DNA from: Siminovitchia thermophila
GTDB taxonomy: Bacteria > Bacillota > Bacilli > Bacillales > Bacillaceae_C
Reading direction: 5' to 3'
Length of the DNA stretch: 64,000 nucleotides
Assembly: GCF_016909185.1 (NCBI RefSeq)
Contig: NZ_JAFBFH010000031.1
Span: 1 to 64,000 of the forward strand
In this document: positions 11,080 to 19,284 of the stretch, one piece after another
Layout: every line of letters starts with the position of its first letter
Position numbering within the stretch: the stretch's first letter is position 1
The notes under the pieces: generated by a model
Databases searched by the model: none
Told to the model about the DNA's origin: nothing
What the model saw: the letters and a program-made list of their open reading frames with translations, nothing else
Program-made: the position numbers and the translations under genes

Positions 11080-12487
11080 GTACTTTGCTGCCTCCCAGGC
11101 TTTTTGCAATGCATATGTAATAGGATTCGTTCATTTGAGGAGAGAGATCATAGCAAGATTTTTTCACTCCGGGCACCCATAAAATACGGCCTGCGGCATC
11201 CGAGACAATCGGCCAACTGTCCCGCTTTGCCAAGGGAACCTTTTCATCAATAAAAATATCTTTGATTTTTTTGCTCCCATTCATGCCTTTCAGTCTCATT
11301 CGATCACCGGGAACCCGTGTCCTGACCATGAGCGGAAGTTGGATAGAAGCCGGATCCAGAATGACAAAGTCGTCCTTTTCCTGAGTACGCTGGCCGCTGA
11401 CTTTATCCAATTGAATGGTGAATTGGCTCGGGATGTAAACCTTATCCCCGGCATGTAGATGATAGTGATATTCCAAGGGCAGTTCCTTTTTGTCAAATGT
11501 AAACCGGCACTTTTCGTAAGACCGGATGATATGCAACCCAAGGGGAAGTTGTAGCGTTGCAGATGGGTGATCTCCTTTTAATAAACGGTCTATTGACGAT
11601 AAATGGCGAGTTGTAATCAGGCCGATTTTTTTCTTGTAAAGATAGCTTAATATTAGATGAATACCTCTTCTTTGTAAAGGCAAAGGCACTTTTAAAAAAG
11701 CAGGAATATTGACAAGAATTTCTCTTTTATCTTTTTTTAAAACGGTCTCCATTTCCCGTTTTGCAAGCTCTTCCAGAAATTTCTCATCTTGTAACACTTC
11801 TTCGCTGAATCGCTGAAAATGTTCATGCGCTTTTTCGTTTTCTCTTTTCAAAACGGGGAGCACATCCAGTCGAAAGCGGTTCCTCGTATAATCGGGGTGG
11901 TTATTGCTTGGGTCCCTCCTGGGCTCCAACTGGTAAAAAATACAATATTCTTCAATTTGTTCTTTCGTTACACCGAGGAGCGGACGTATGAGCATTCCCG
12001 GCGAAAAGGGGCGCATAGCTTGAATCCCTGCGCGAGCTTTGCCGCTGCTTCCCCGTGTCAATCGCATCAAAATGGTTTCCATCTGATCGTCAGCATGTTG
12101 TCCAACAGCCAACTTATTGGCCTGGATTTGCTTCATGACATCCGCCAAAAACAGATAACGATATTTCCTGGCCGTCTCTTGCATGCCTGCGCGATCTTGC
12201 TCCATTTTTTGTTTAATATCGATAGAGGCTGAAAAAAAAGGGATGTTGTTCTTTTCGCAATACGAGCGCACATATTCAAGGTCCGCCTTGGATTCCTTGC
12301 CGCGAAGCATATGGTCTACATGGGTTGCTGCAAGTTCAATTTGAAACTTGTTTCTTCTTTTTACCAAAAAGTGAAGGAGCGCCATCGAATCGGGACCGCC
12401 CGAAACAGCAGCACACACTTTGTCACCATATGTGATCAATCCATGTTTTTCAATAAAAGCGAGCGTTTTCCTTTCAAATTCCAGCAT
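11069..12487 (-). CDS. tilS: tRNA(Ile)-lysidine synthase
   Basis: Attaches lysine to C34 of the AUA-reading tRNA-Ile, changing its identity. The 472-aa product has the PP-loop ATP motif SGGPDS (near residue 26), followed by the TilS linker and C-terminal domains (GTRVPGDRM-like segment RTRVPGDRM near 400). The ATG at 12487 gives MLEFERK, matching the B. subtilis length exactly; the upstream extension of the frame lacks a ribosome site. Confidence 0.96.
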   Translation of the reverse strand: MLEFERKTLAFIEKHGLITYGDKVCAAVSGGPDSMALLHFLVKRRNKFQIELAATHVDHMLRGKESKADLEYVRSYCEKNNIPFFSASIDIKQKMEQDRAGMQETARKYRYLFLADVMKQIQANKLAVGQHADDQMETILMRLTRGSSGKARAGIQAMRPFSPGMLIRPLLGVTKEQIEEYCIFYQLEPRRDPSNNHPDYTRNRFRLDVLPVLKRENEKAHEHFQRFSEEVLQDEKFLEELAKREMETVLKKDKREILVNIPAFLKVPLPLQRRGIHLILSYLYKKKIGLITTRHLSSIDRLLKGDHPSATLQLPLGLHIIRSYEKCRFTFDKKELPLEYHYHLHAGDKVYIPSQFTIQLDKVSGQRTQEKDDFVILDPASIQLPLMVRTRVPGDRMRLKGMNGSKKIKDIFIDEKVPLAKRDSWPIVSDAAGRILWVPGVKKSCYDLSPQMNESYYICIAKSLGGSKVHEK

Positions 12488-12545
12488 ATTACCTATTCCC
12501 TTATTTAGATTCAAAAAACAATTCCCTCTGCACATAGTTTAACAC

Positions 12546-12557
12546 TTTTGGCCAAAA
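12546..12557. repeat. perfect 12-bp palindrome upstream of tilS
   Basis: TTTTGGCCAAAA lies 59 bp before tilS, just upstream of a weak extended -10 (TGTTAAACT on the minus strand). It could be an operator; nothing further supports that. Confidence 0.4.
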
Positions 12558-12575
12558 TAAGGTATGAAACTGCTG

Positions 12576-13511
12576 TTATAATAAAAATAAATATATGTAC
12601 AATCCGTAGAGAAAAGAAGTGACAAAAATAACTGCCGCTGTCTCCATGAGGGAGCCCTTTTTTCGACTTCTCTTCTGTTTGACACGCCTGTTTTTCATGG
12701 CGGTCCGGCTCATGATGGATAACATTTCCTTCTTCATTTGTTCGGCTGACGCATATTGCCCCGTTAATGCTTTTTCCAATATCTCTTGGTAGCGGGACAG
12801 TTCCGCCGACTTTTGAATGTATGCTCTTAGCTGGTGAATCCCGCCGCTATTTTTCTGGAAGCGATTTGGGTAAAATAAATTAATCATCACCATCGCTGTT
12901 GAAAAAAGATCGTAAGACGGTTCGGCCTTTCTTGATCCCAGACCCCAATATCCCCGGTCAAAAAATTCAGTGAACTCTTTTACAGCACGCCCCCTTCTAG
13001 TCGTTCCTCCAACATCGATACAGCGGATTTTTGCCGGGTTGACGGATACGATTAAATTTTCCGGTTTTATATCACAAAAGATCCAACCTAGACGATGCAG
13101 CTGCTCCAAATGATGCAGTAGTTGAACAATCATCACGCCTGCCCAAGAAGTCCCCTTTTGCCGAATAAATGATAGCAAATTTGGGCCGTTTATGTATTCC
13201 ATCGCATAAAAAGGAATGCTTTTTTCACGCGGCTGTTCCCAATCATCAACATCCAAAAGGGAAGGTCCAAGGACAGATCCCTGGACCTTTGCAAGTTCCT
13301 TTAAGACATTGACCTCCGATATGATTGACATACTATCGTCACTCATCTTTATGGCGGTATAACCGCCTGCGCCTTCAGCAAGATAGACAATTCCGTTGGC
13401 ACCGCTCCCCAGTTTTTTTATAATGACGTATCTGTTGTGATGCCACTTCCCTCGTATGACCGTGCCCGGAAGGACATTACATCGATTCGTCCAGGATTTG
13501 TTCGTCATCAT
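12576..13511 (-). CDS. yabT: Hanks-type serine/threonine protein kinase (YabT-like)
   Basis: The 311-aa product has a kinase domain: glycine loop GSGANGIVYLA (near 35), VAIK-type lysine in TAIKMSD, catalytic loop FCDIKPENLIV (near 150) and a DVGG in place of DFG. A basic linker (RRVKQKRSRKK) and one membrane segment close the C-terminus (about 290-310). B. subtilis YabT is a sporulation kinase stimulated by DNA and lacking extracellular sensor domains; this protein has the same plan. The start overlaps yabS by 35 bases and has no clear ribosome site, so coupling to yabS is likely. Confidence 0.88.
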   Translation of the reverse strand: MMTNKSWTNRCNVLPGTVIRGKWHHNRYVIIKKLGSGANGIVYLAEGAGGYTAIKMSDDSMSIISEVNVLKELAKVQGSVLGPSLLDVDDWEQPREKSIPFYAMEYINGPNLLSFIRQKGTSWAGVMIVQLLHHLEQLHRLGWIFCDIKPENLIVSVNPAKIRCIDVGGTTRRGRAVKEFTEFFDRGYWGLGSRKAEPSYDLFSTAMVMINLFYPNRFQKNSGGIHQLRAYIQKSAELSRYQEILEKALTGQYASAEQMKKEMLSIMSRTAMKNRRVKQKRSRKKGSLMETAAVIFVTSFLYGLYIYLFLL

Positions 13512-14217
13512 CTCTGGCGAACAGCCCCCTTAATGAGCGTTTTTTCTTGAACATGCCAATCGCTTCTCGGACGGCTGGACCTGTGGGTGTGATGCCGCCA
13601 GCCGTTAATTTTGGAAACACACTCGTCAGCGCATCCAGCTTTGGCGTCCAATCCACCAATTGTTCTGTGTCAACTCGTTTCCCGGGAAATATACAGACAG
13701 AAAATTGATTATTTCCTGTCCGGGCATTCAAACTTAAAGATAAATCGAGCAGTGCTTCCTTTACGGTTGGCAATTTGAATTTCATGCTTGCACTCGTATC
13801 AATAAGAACAGCCACTTGCAGTTCGGCAGTTTCACCAAGCTCATCAACCACATCCATGACTTCTCCTCTTTGCTCCGGAGGAAGCTCTTCAAGGGAAGTT
13901 TCTTTGCTCAATATTTGTCGCAGTTCCCGATTTACTACTCCTTGCAATGTTTGTGTCATCGCTTTTCTTGTTACCATTTGAACGGTTTCGGATAGGTTTT
14001 CCGAATAAACGATTTGGCTGATGCCCCCACCTGCTTGGGCAATGCCTTCAATTTCCGTAATCCCTTTTTCATCGATCGAGTCATTTTCAAGCACGCCGAT
14101 CACATTGACAGTGATCCCATGCTCTTGGGCCAAGGCTGCCATGGCAACCGGATCCTCGCCCTTATTGGAACAGCCGTCCGTGATCAAAAGTATTTGTTTT
14201 AAAGTGCCTGCTTTCAC
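13477..14217 (-). CDS. yabS: von Willebrand A domain protein (YabS-like)
   Basis: The product has 246 aa. An N-terminal segment LLITDGCSNKG resembles the second part of a VWA fold. A MIDAS-type DTSAS follows (near 148) and then a GGITPTGPAV segment. The frame opens at an ATG that lies within the ribosome site; GGAGGTAA precedes the GTG at 14217, and the resulting length is close to the B. subtilis protein (245 aa). Its role is unknown; it is paired with the kinase yabT and preceded by a sigma-F-type promoter. Confidence 0.85.
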   Translation of the reverse strand: MKAGTLKQILLITDGCSNKGEDPVAMAALAQEHGITVNVIGVLENDSIDEKGITEIEGIAQAGGGISQIVYSENLSETVQMVTRKAMTQTLQGVVNRELRQILSKETSLEELPPEQRGEVMDVVDELGETAELQVAVLIDTSASMKFKLPTVKEALLDLSLSLNARTGNNQFSVCIFPGKRVDTEQLVDWTPKLDALTSVFPKLTAGGITPTGPAVREAIGMFKKKRSLRGLFARDDDEQILDESM

Positions 14218-14264
14218 AATTATTACCTCCATTTTCGGCTCTTATCATGCCTGATAACTTTTAC

Positions 14265-14294
14265 CAGCGTCGCCGGAAATAGGGGTTTTTATAC
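14265..14294 (-). promoter_or_regulatory. probable sigma-F promoter for yabS-yabT
   Basis: Minus-strand -35 GTATA (14290-14294), 15 bases, then GGCGACGCTG (14265-14274), which fits the forespore GGnnAnAnTR element at all but one fixed position. The -35 overlaps the spoIIE stop codon. B. subtilis yabT is expressed in the forespore. Confidence 0.55.
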
Positions 14295-16783
14295 TAGCTG
14301 ACACTTGAAATCTTTCTTGTTGCCTTGTTGATTGGAATGGCTGCCCATTTTGGTGTGTTATGCTTAATTTTTGCAGTGATAATCGTCATATCATCCGGAA
14401 TGGCACCGGAGCGGGTTCTGATCACCTCTTCCATGATTAAATCTGCAATTGCCTGCGGTTCATCAGTCTGGATCTCCCGCAACTTCCTTTTCATCCATAA
14501 TTCATAATTTTCTACATGCTTTGGCCCTTCAAAGACACCATCACTCATCATGACGAGCAAGTCGCCCGGCTTCAATTGTTCATTGACAATATCAACATCA
14601 AAGTCATCCAGAATCCCTATCGGCAAGTTCCCGGCCTCTATTTTTTTAATTTTATTCCCCCTTTTGACAAAGCTTGGAGCAGAACCTACTTTAATGAATT
14701 TTGCTTCTATCGTCTGTAAGTCGATCATGGCCAAATCAAGAGTGGAAAACATTTCGTCATCTGTCCGTAAAGAAAGGACAGAGTTGATTGATTTGATCGC
14801 CACTTTTTCTTCGATTCCGGACTGCAATATCTTTTGAAGTAATTTCAATGTTTCATTGCTTTCCTGATGGGCTCTTTCGCCATTGCCCATTCCATCGCTG
14901 ATCGCAAGGGCAAATTTTCCCGAACCAAGCTCAATTGTTGAGTAGCTGTCTCCTGATAAGAACCCACCGCCCTTTGCCGCATGGGCCACACCAGTTTCAA
15001 CCGCATAGGCTTTTGCGGACCTAAGCGTTACGTAATGAAACCCTTGCGGGAAGTCAGCCGTTTCCCGATGTTTCACGATAATGGTCTCGTTAAAAATATC
15101 TGACAAAAGTGGGGCGATGATTTTCTCCGCCTCCCCGTTTCCGTACCAGCCGGGGATCATAAGATCAATATCAATCCCACCCGGTTCCAAACTGTATATT
15201 TCAACTTGTTCAATATCGATCCCAAAGTCCTGAAGAGATTCCAAAAGAAGTTCTTCCTGTCGATGATGATTGTTTTGCTCGCGTTTCATCTCTTTTGCAA
15301 AATCAATCATCACCTCTGAAACGCCCATTAGCTGCTCGGCCACAAGCTTCCGGCTCTCCTGCACCTGCTTTTGCAACCTCTTATTCGCTTGATAAAACAC
15401 AAGTTCCTGATGGATCACATCCCTTACCTTTCCAGCCTTGCTGCAATGCTTTTCCAGCGGCCGATACACTTGTACGGGGATAAAACCGGTTTTATCGTCC
15501 ATTTCATGCATAACTTGCTTCATTAATTCATATGTTTTATCAAACTGCGCTCCCCAGCATTGGGATTTTTTATGACAAGTTTGGCATGTCTTTTCTGTCA
15601 CCTTGCTTAAAAACAGGTCATACTCTTGTTCTTCCTTTTCAGGATCAGCCCATTTCTCGGGTTGCGAAAAACTGGTTGACAGCGCTTTGAACACAGAGGA
15701 AAATTGCTCCACCCTGCGAACAGTTATGTCCCTTACCTTTCGGGCGTATTGTTGTTGATGAAGCGCATGTTCCGCAGTACCGGGGATATGGCGCGCCAAT
15801 CGTTCTGTGAAAGGCAAAGGGGTTAAAAATAACAACAGCACAGCTAGAATGGACTCATACATGGAAATGCTTAACGCGCCTCCTTGGCTTCCGTACATTC
15901 CTAGAAGCAACGTGGCAATCATGAGACCAATGGCGGTTCCAGCCCGTTTCCCTTCCTTCAAAAGGCCGCCGAGCAGACCGGCAAAAGCAAGCAAACTCAT
16001 CTGATAAAAGCTGGACATGTCCGCCAAGCTGAAAATCAGCCCTGTTACAACACCGACGGTCGATCCTACCGCTGCCCCCGCGGTAAAAGCAAAAACCAAA
16101 ACAAGATAACGCGACATAATATGTTCAATGGACAAGTCATATATCGTCCAGCCAATCGTCCCGGTCATCACAGAAGCAAGCATAATCATCAAGCTGATCA
16201 CTTCTTCCGTTTTTAAAGCTTTCGTCTTCCTTAGTGTCGTCAAAAATGGAATGCTTTGCATGAATATAAAAACGAGCACAAAGGCTAATCCCGCTTCCAC
16301 GCCAGCCATCATGAGATCATAATTTTGTAAAATTTGTCCGTTCTGGAAATATGTAACTGAGCATTTGATCAAAAAAGAAATACAGAACACATAGTAAGGA
16401 ACAGCCTTTATAGGTGCTTCGTGGATTTTTTCCATCATTCTGAATGAAATTAAAAATAGAATACTTGCTGTAAAAATAAAGATCACATTGCTGAGGGATA
16501 TGGTCAATGCCCCGGCCATCAATCCCAGCAGGACAAGCGGCGATCTTCGCCTTCGCAACATATAGGCACAAGCGAAAAACGGGAGGGCAAATGGGCTGAG
16601 CTGCGATAATATTAAAGCTCGTCCAAGCAAAAAGCCGACCAGCACCATAGCAATCCCTTTATCCAAAAAAACGTATTCCAGCTTTTTCCGAACATTTCTT
16701 AGTCCTTTAAAAAGATCGAAGTCCGCTTTCTCCAATTCCATATTTCCAACAGTTCCGATCAGCATCTGTTCTCCCTTACCCAT
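14294..16783 (-). CDS. spoIIE: Stage II sporulation protein E (PP2C phosphatase)
   Basis: Dephosphorylates SpoIIAA-P to activate sigma-F in the forespore and takes part in asymmetric septation. The 829-aa product has about ten N-terminal membrane segments (30-320), a central regulatory region containing CQTCHKKSQCW, and a C-terminal PP2C domain with SDGMGNG (near 605), MSDGVFEGP (near 740) and DDMTII (near 798). GGGGGAG lies six bases before the ATG at 16783; the upstream codons of the frame overlap the promoter. B. subtilis SpoIIE has 827 aa. Confidence 0.97.
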   Translation of the reverse strand: MGKGEQMLIGTVGNMELEKADFDLFKGLRNVRKKLEYVFLDKGIAMVLVGFLLGRALILSQLSPFALPFFACAYMLRRRRSPLVLLGLMAGALTISLSNVIFIFTASILFLISFRMMEKIHEAPIKAVPYYVFCISFLIKCSVTYFQNGQILQNYDLMMAGVEAGLAFVLVFIFMQSIPFLTTLRKTKALKTEEVISLMIMLASVMTGTIGWTIYDLSIEHIMSRYLVLVFAFTAGAAVGSTVGVVTGLIFSLADMSSFYQMSLLAFAGLLGGLLKEGKRAGTAIGLMIATLLLGMYGSQGGALSISMYESILAVLLLFLTPLPFTERLARHIPGTAEHALHQQQYARKVRDITVRRVEQFSSVFKALSTSFSQPEKWADPEKEEQEYDLFLSKVTEKTCQTCHKKSQCWGAQFDKTYELMKQVMHEMDDKTGFIPVQVYRPLEKHCSKAGKVRDVIHQELVFYQANKRLQKQVQESRKLVAEQLMGVSEVMIDFAKEMKREQNNHHRQEELLLESLQDFGIDIEQVEIYSLEPGGIDIDLMIPGWYGNGEAEKIIAPLLSDIFNETIIVKHRETADFPQGFHYVTLRSAKAYAVETGVAHAAKGGGFLSGDSYSTIELGSGKFALAISDGMGNGERAHQESNETLKLLQKILQSGIEEKVAIKSINSVLSLRTDDEMFSTLDLAMIDLQTIEAKFIKVGSAPSFVKRGNKIKKIEAGNLPIGILDDFDVDIVNEQLKPGDLLVMMSDGVFEGPKHVENYELWMKRKLREIQTDEPQAIADLIMEEVIRTRSGAIPDDMTIITAKIKHNTPKWAAIPINKATRKISSVS

Positions 16784-16816
16784 CTTCATCTCCCCCGATT
16801 CCAAATATTGAAGCCC

Positions 16817-16849
16817 ATTATATAGCGGCGATGAATAAAAGTTTGTCAT
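16817..16849 (-). promoter_or_regulatory. spoIIE promoter with 21-base spacer
   Basis: Minus-strand -10 TATAAT (16817-16822) and -35 ATGACA (16844-16849) are separated by 21 bases. This long spacing is the known signature of Spo0A-activated sigma-A promoters such as spoIIE and spoIIG of B. subtilis. Confidence 0.8.
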
Positions 16850-16875
16850 TTTTATGGATAACAAAGACAGAATCG

Positions 16876-16905
16876 TTCGACTCTTTCAGATACAAATATC
16901 CGACA
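16876..16905 (-). promoter_or_regulatory. two Spo0A-box candidates upstream of spoIIE
   Basis: TTCGACT (16876-16882) and TCCGACA (16899-16905), each six of seven to the 0A box TTCGACA, lie in the same orientation 23 bp apart just upstream of the -35 region. Their placement fits activation of spoIIE by phosphorylated Spo0A. Confidence 0.6.
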
Positions 16906-17097
16906 TTATAAAAAACCCTTTTGTCTTCTTAATGGCGCGGTTTTTTGGCTGATTTTCCCATCAAGTTTCATACGATCCTTCCGTTGTTCCGCCAAAATAT
17001 GTTGTACTTTTGCCGATAATGAACACGAATTATTAAAAATAAGCAAGAAAGCAAGACAACCTTTGCCGAGTGAGATAAAGAGGAGTCGAAACAGGTT
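16906..17097. other. intergenic region upstream of spoIIE
   Basis: I see no gene, tRNA or clear promoter here. A GG/CC-ended A/T repeat around 16911-16946 could form a long-loop hairpin. In B. subtilis two tRNA genes lie between yabR and spoIIE; none is present in this window. Confidence 0.5.
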
Positions 17098-17220
17098 ATG
17101 GAACGTAGCCGCTCACCTGGACTTCACGCCGGCATTCCACCGCCAGGCTTTCTTCAAGGGTTAAAAGGCATGATCGCAACACATGAAAGTGAATGGTCGT
17201 GGGTGAATGGGCATTGGTGA
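17098..17220 (+). CDS. possible 40-aa small protein, unknown
   Basis: A short frame starts at the ATG at 17098, with AGAGGAG 12 bases upstream. It encodes a 40-residue peptide whose first half is glycine- and proline-rich (IPPPGFLQG around 13-21) and whose end is tryptophan-rich (EWSW, GHW). The stretch is more GC-rich than its flanks. I do not recognise it. It could equally be non-coding; the 14-bp repeats at its 3' end are out of phase with the codons. Confidence 0.3.
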   Translation: MERSRSPGLHAGIPPPGFLQGLKGMIATHESEWSWVNGHW

Positions 17221-17224
17221 ATGG
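17189..17224 (+). repeat. three GTGAATGG direct repeats, 14-bp period
   Basis: GTGAATGG occurs at 17189-17196, 17203-17210 and 17217-17224, each exactly 14 bp from the next. The intervening six bases differ. Confidence 0.7.
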
Positions 17225-17356
17225 ATTTGAGTGGAACATATTCCAGTGTCAAAACCTATCCTCAGAATGAAAACATTTAAAAAATTTCTGGAGCATGGGG
17301 ATCCAATATCGATTGGATTGAAACTCTTCGCTTTCATGTTCGTATAAGTTACTAAG

Positions 17357-17369
17357 ATGGAAAGTGACA
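17357..17369 (+). repeat. 13-bp direct repeat, left copy, beside the yqeB-like cassette
   Basis: ATGGAAAGTGACA is repeated exactly at 18348-18360. The two copies bracket the plus-strand yqeB-like gene and its partner. The left copy overlaps the first possible start codon of that gene. Confidence 0.65.
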
Positions 17370-18098
17370 AGGGGATTGAAAATATTGCGAGATACAAGAG
17401 AAACAGTGATCAGTATGTCTATGGCGGAAAAGATCATATGGTACGTTATTTTCTCTGTCGGAGGTATGACGTTAGGCTATTTTTTCACTAGAATTGTACA
17501 TTGGCTGATAGATTTAGAATGGTTTATGAAATGGATCGGTGATTCTAATACATTTGTGTTCCTGATGAACCTTCTTGAAAAAATACAAAGCTTTACGGGA
17601 GATTGGTCCAGTGTATTGCTGTCCGTCATAGGTTTATTATGTGGTTTGTTTCTTGTTCATTGGCTAATGGAACAGAACATTTCAATTAAGATGACAGATG
17701 CAACAGTCACTGTTCAAAATAAGTTACTGAATATGGAAATCCTTCGAAAAGACATCCAGCATGTTTTCCTTGATAATGGAGAATTGGTTATTGTCGGATT
17801 TTCGGGACATGAACTTTTACGTGAGCCGCATGATACGAGCAAACACAAGATTGAACAAGCTTTTAACAAGCATGGCTATCCTTGGAGAAGTGAGGGAGAT
17901 CCGTATAAAGATCACTATCAATTATGGTTTGAGGATTCTCCAGATTTATTAATACCTGAAAACGCGCTTATGAAAGCGAGAGAAAAAGCGATTGAAAACG
18001 ACGATGAAGAAGCAATGAGAGATTTGAAAAATGAGCTGGCAAAACTAAATATCATTGTTCGCGATGAAGATGGTTTACAATACTGGCGCAATGTTTGA
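17364..18098 (+). CDS. yqeB: YqeB-like membrane protein of unknown function
   Basis: The product has about 244 aa. Two membrane segments (about 22-45 and 85-102) are followed by a soluble C-terminal domain. That domain contains GFSGHELLREPHD and a charged end, KNELAKLNIIVRDEDGLQYW. Layout and sequence resemble B. subtilis YqeB, whose function is unknown. The start is uncertain: the frame opens with a GTG at 17364, a TTG at 17385 has AAGGGG ten bases upstream, and an ATG follows at 17415. It is on the strand opposite its neighbours, and its stop overlaps the next ORF by eight bases. Confidence 0.75.
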   Translation: MTRGLKILRDTRETVISMSMAEKIIWYVIFSVGGMTLGYFFTRIVHWLIDLEWFMKWIGDSNTFVFLMNLLEKIQSFTGDWSSVLLSVIGLLCGLFLVHWLMEQNISIKMTDATVTVQNKLLNMEILRKDIQHVFLDNGELVIVGFSGHELLREPHDTSKHKIEQAFNKHGYPWRSEGDPYKDHYQLWFEDSPDLLIPENALMKAREKAIENDDEEAMRDLKNELAKLNIIVRDEDGLQYWRNV

Positions 18099-18294
18099 GG
18101 AAGATATCGTAGATGAGCGCTTGATAAAATCAAGCGGGAGCATCCGATCAGAACCGTTGCCGTTTCTCCTTCAATTGATCGGCCAAAATGGATTGGAATG
18201 GCTTGAACAATATTCATTAGCGGAACAGGGAAAACAAAAAAACCCCATGGATATTATTTACATAGATCACGCTTCGCTCCAATATTTACCATAA
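18091..18294 (+). CDS. 67-aa protein, unknown, coupled to the yqeB-like gene
   Basis: Starts at the ATG in ATGTTTGA, where the yqeB-like gene ends, an eight-base overlap typical of translational coupling. The 67-aa product (MFEEDIVDERL start, SLQYLP end) is soluble and acidic with no domain I recognise. It ends just before a strong hairpin. Coupling and amino-acid composition suggest it is real, but the function is unknown. Confidence 0.6.
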   Translation: MFEEDIVDERLIKSSGSIRSEPLPFLLQLIGQNGLEWLEQYSLAEQGKQKNPMDIIYIDHASLQYLP

Positions 18295-18296
18295 AA

Positions 18297-18329
18297 AAAT
18301 GGGAGGATCTCCAAGAGATTCTCCCATTT
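18297..18329 (-). terminator. terminator between convergent yabR and the yqeB cassette
   Basis: Fifteen-base-pair stem (AAATGGGAG... with complement to 18329), one mismatch, three-base loop. The T run is on the minus strand, so it chiefly ends the yabR transcript; it can also fold in plus-strand RNA. Confidence 0.85.
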
Positions 18330-18347
18330 AACGTCCGTACCTGCTAT

Positions 18348-18360
18348 ATGGAAAGTGACA
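18348..18360 (+). repeat. 13-bp direct repeat, right copy
   Basis: Exact copy of 17357-17369, located eight bases beyond the yabR stop codon. Confidence 0.65.
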
Positions 18361-18368
18361 GCAAGTTA

Positions 18369-18785
18369 TTAGCCACGCCTTGAGCCACGGCCGCCCCGTT
18401 TGGACTCAGTATGGCGTTTTAACGATGATAAACGATCTTCACTTTCTTTCAAAAAGCGATTCATTTTTTGTTCAAAACTTTCTTTGGTGCGAAAATCATT
18501 CATCCTGCCATGACGCGGGCGTTGACCGGAGTGAGATTGTGACTGGGGCTGATCTTTCGCTTTGCGGATAGATAATCCAATCTTTCCGTCCTTCTCAACA
18601 TTTAAAACCCTGACAAGTACTTCATCACCGACTTTTAAATGCTCATTAATGTCCTTCACATAATTATCGGCCACTTCACTTATGTGGACAAGTCCGGTTG
18701 AGCCTTCGGGCAACTCCACAAAAGCCCCAAAATGAGTAATGCCTGTTACCTTACCTTGTAACTTGCTGCCTACCTCGATCGACAT
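18369..18785 (-). CDS. yabR: S1-domain RNA-binding protein YabR
   Basis: The 138-aa product has an N-terminal S1 domain (about 3-72; GAFVELPEGSTGLVHISEVA is typical) and a basic, arginine/glycine-rich tail ending KRGGRGSRRG. It is a general-stress-type S1 protein found next to divIC in bacilli; binding to RNA or ribosomes is assumed from the family. AAGGAGG lies 12 bases before the ATG. Confidence 0.93.
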   Translation of the reverse strand: MSIEVGSKLQGKVTGITHFGAFVELPEGSTGLVHISEVADNYVKDINEHLKVGDEVLVRVLNVEKDGKIGLSIRKAKDQPQSQSHSGQRPRHGRMNDFRTKESFEQKMNRFLKESEDRLSSLKRHTESKRGGRGSRRG

Positions 18786-18862
18786 AAAAAAATTTTTCCT
18801 CCTTAAAGTGTATAAAAAAATAAAGCTTTACTTTATATTATAGCTAACTGCAAAAAAAAGTG

Positions 18863-19267
18863 TCAATATGAGCTCTTTTTCTCTTTTTCTTTCTTTTCGG
18901 AATTTGGGATATTAAAGATGATTTCACCTTTATCAGAGAGGAAGTATTCGCTTCTGGCGAGCTTGGCAATATATTCGTCATCATTCAATTTGGCAATTTC
19001 ATTTTCAAGTATGAGTTGCTCTTTTTCCAGCTTGGCCAATTTTTCTTCCATTTGCACCTTTTCCATTTTTTTTTCCGCTAAACTTTCTTCTCGTGACATC
19101 AGCGTAGAAATTAATAAGGCGCTGACTGCGATGGCCATGACAAAGAAAACGGTAAGCCGCCGAAACAATAACTTTCTCCTTCTAGCTGCCGAACGGGCTG
19201 CAACCTCCTGCTGTTTTGTATAACTGTTTTCAAGAGAAGCAATAGCCTGTCTTTGCTTGGTTCCCAT
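18863..19267 (-). CDS. divIC: Cell-division protein DivIC (FtsB family)
   Basis: The 134-aa bitopic membrane protein has a basic cytoplasmic N-terminus (SAARRRKLLFRR), one membrane segment (about 38-57) and an extracellular coiled coil (about 62-97). It partners FtsL and DivIB in the divisome. The ending with KKEKEKK is highly charged. GGAGG lies 13 bases before the ATG, which is a long spacing. Confidence 0.95.
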   Translation of the reverse strand: MGTKQRQAIASLENSYTKQQEVAARSAARRRKLLFRRLTVFFVMAIAVSALLISTLMSREESLAEKKMEKVQMEEKLAKLEKEQLILENEIAKLNDDEYIAKLARSEYFLSDKGEIIFNIPNSEKKEKEKKSSY

Positions 19268-19284
19268 CCTGTCTCTGTCGCCTC

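Noticed and set aside
16906-17363. tRNA genes between yabR and spoIIE as in B. subtilis
   Set aside because: No cloverleaf arms or GGTTCGAATCC-type T arm could be found on either strand.
17161-17437. Minus-strand frames upstream of the yqeB-like gene
   Set aside because: No ribosome site, run through the yqeB start region, and show no domain or composition typical of a protein.
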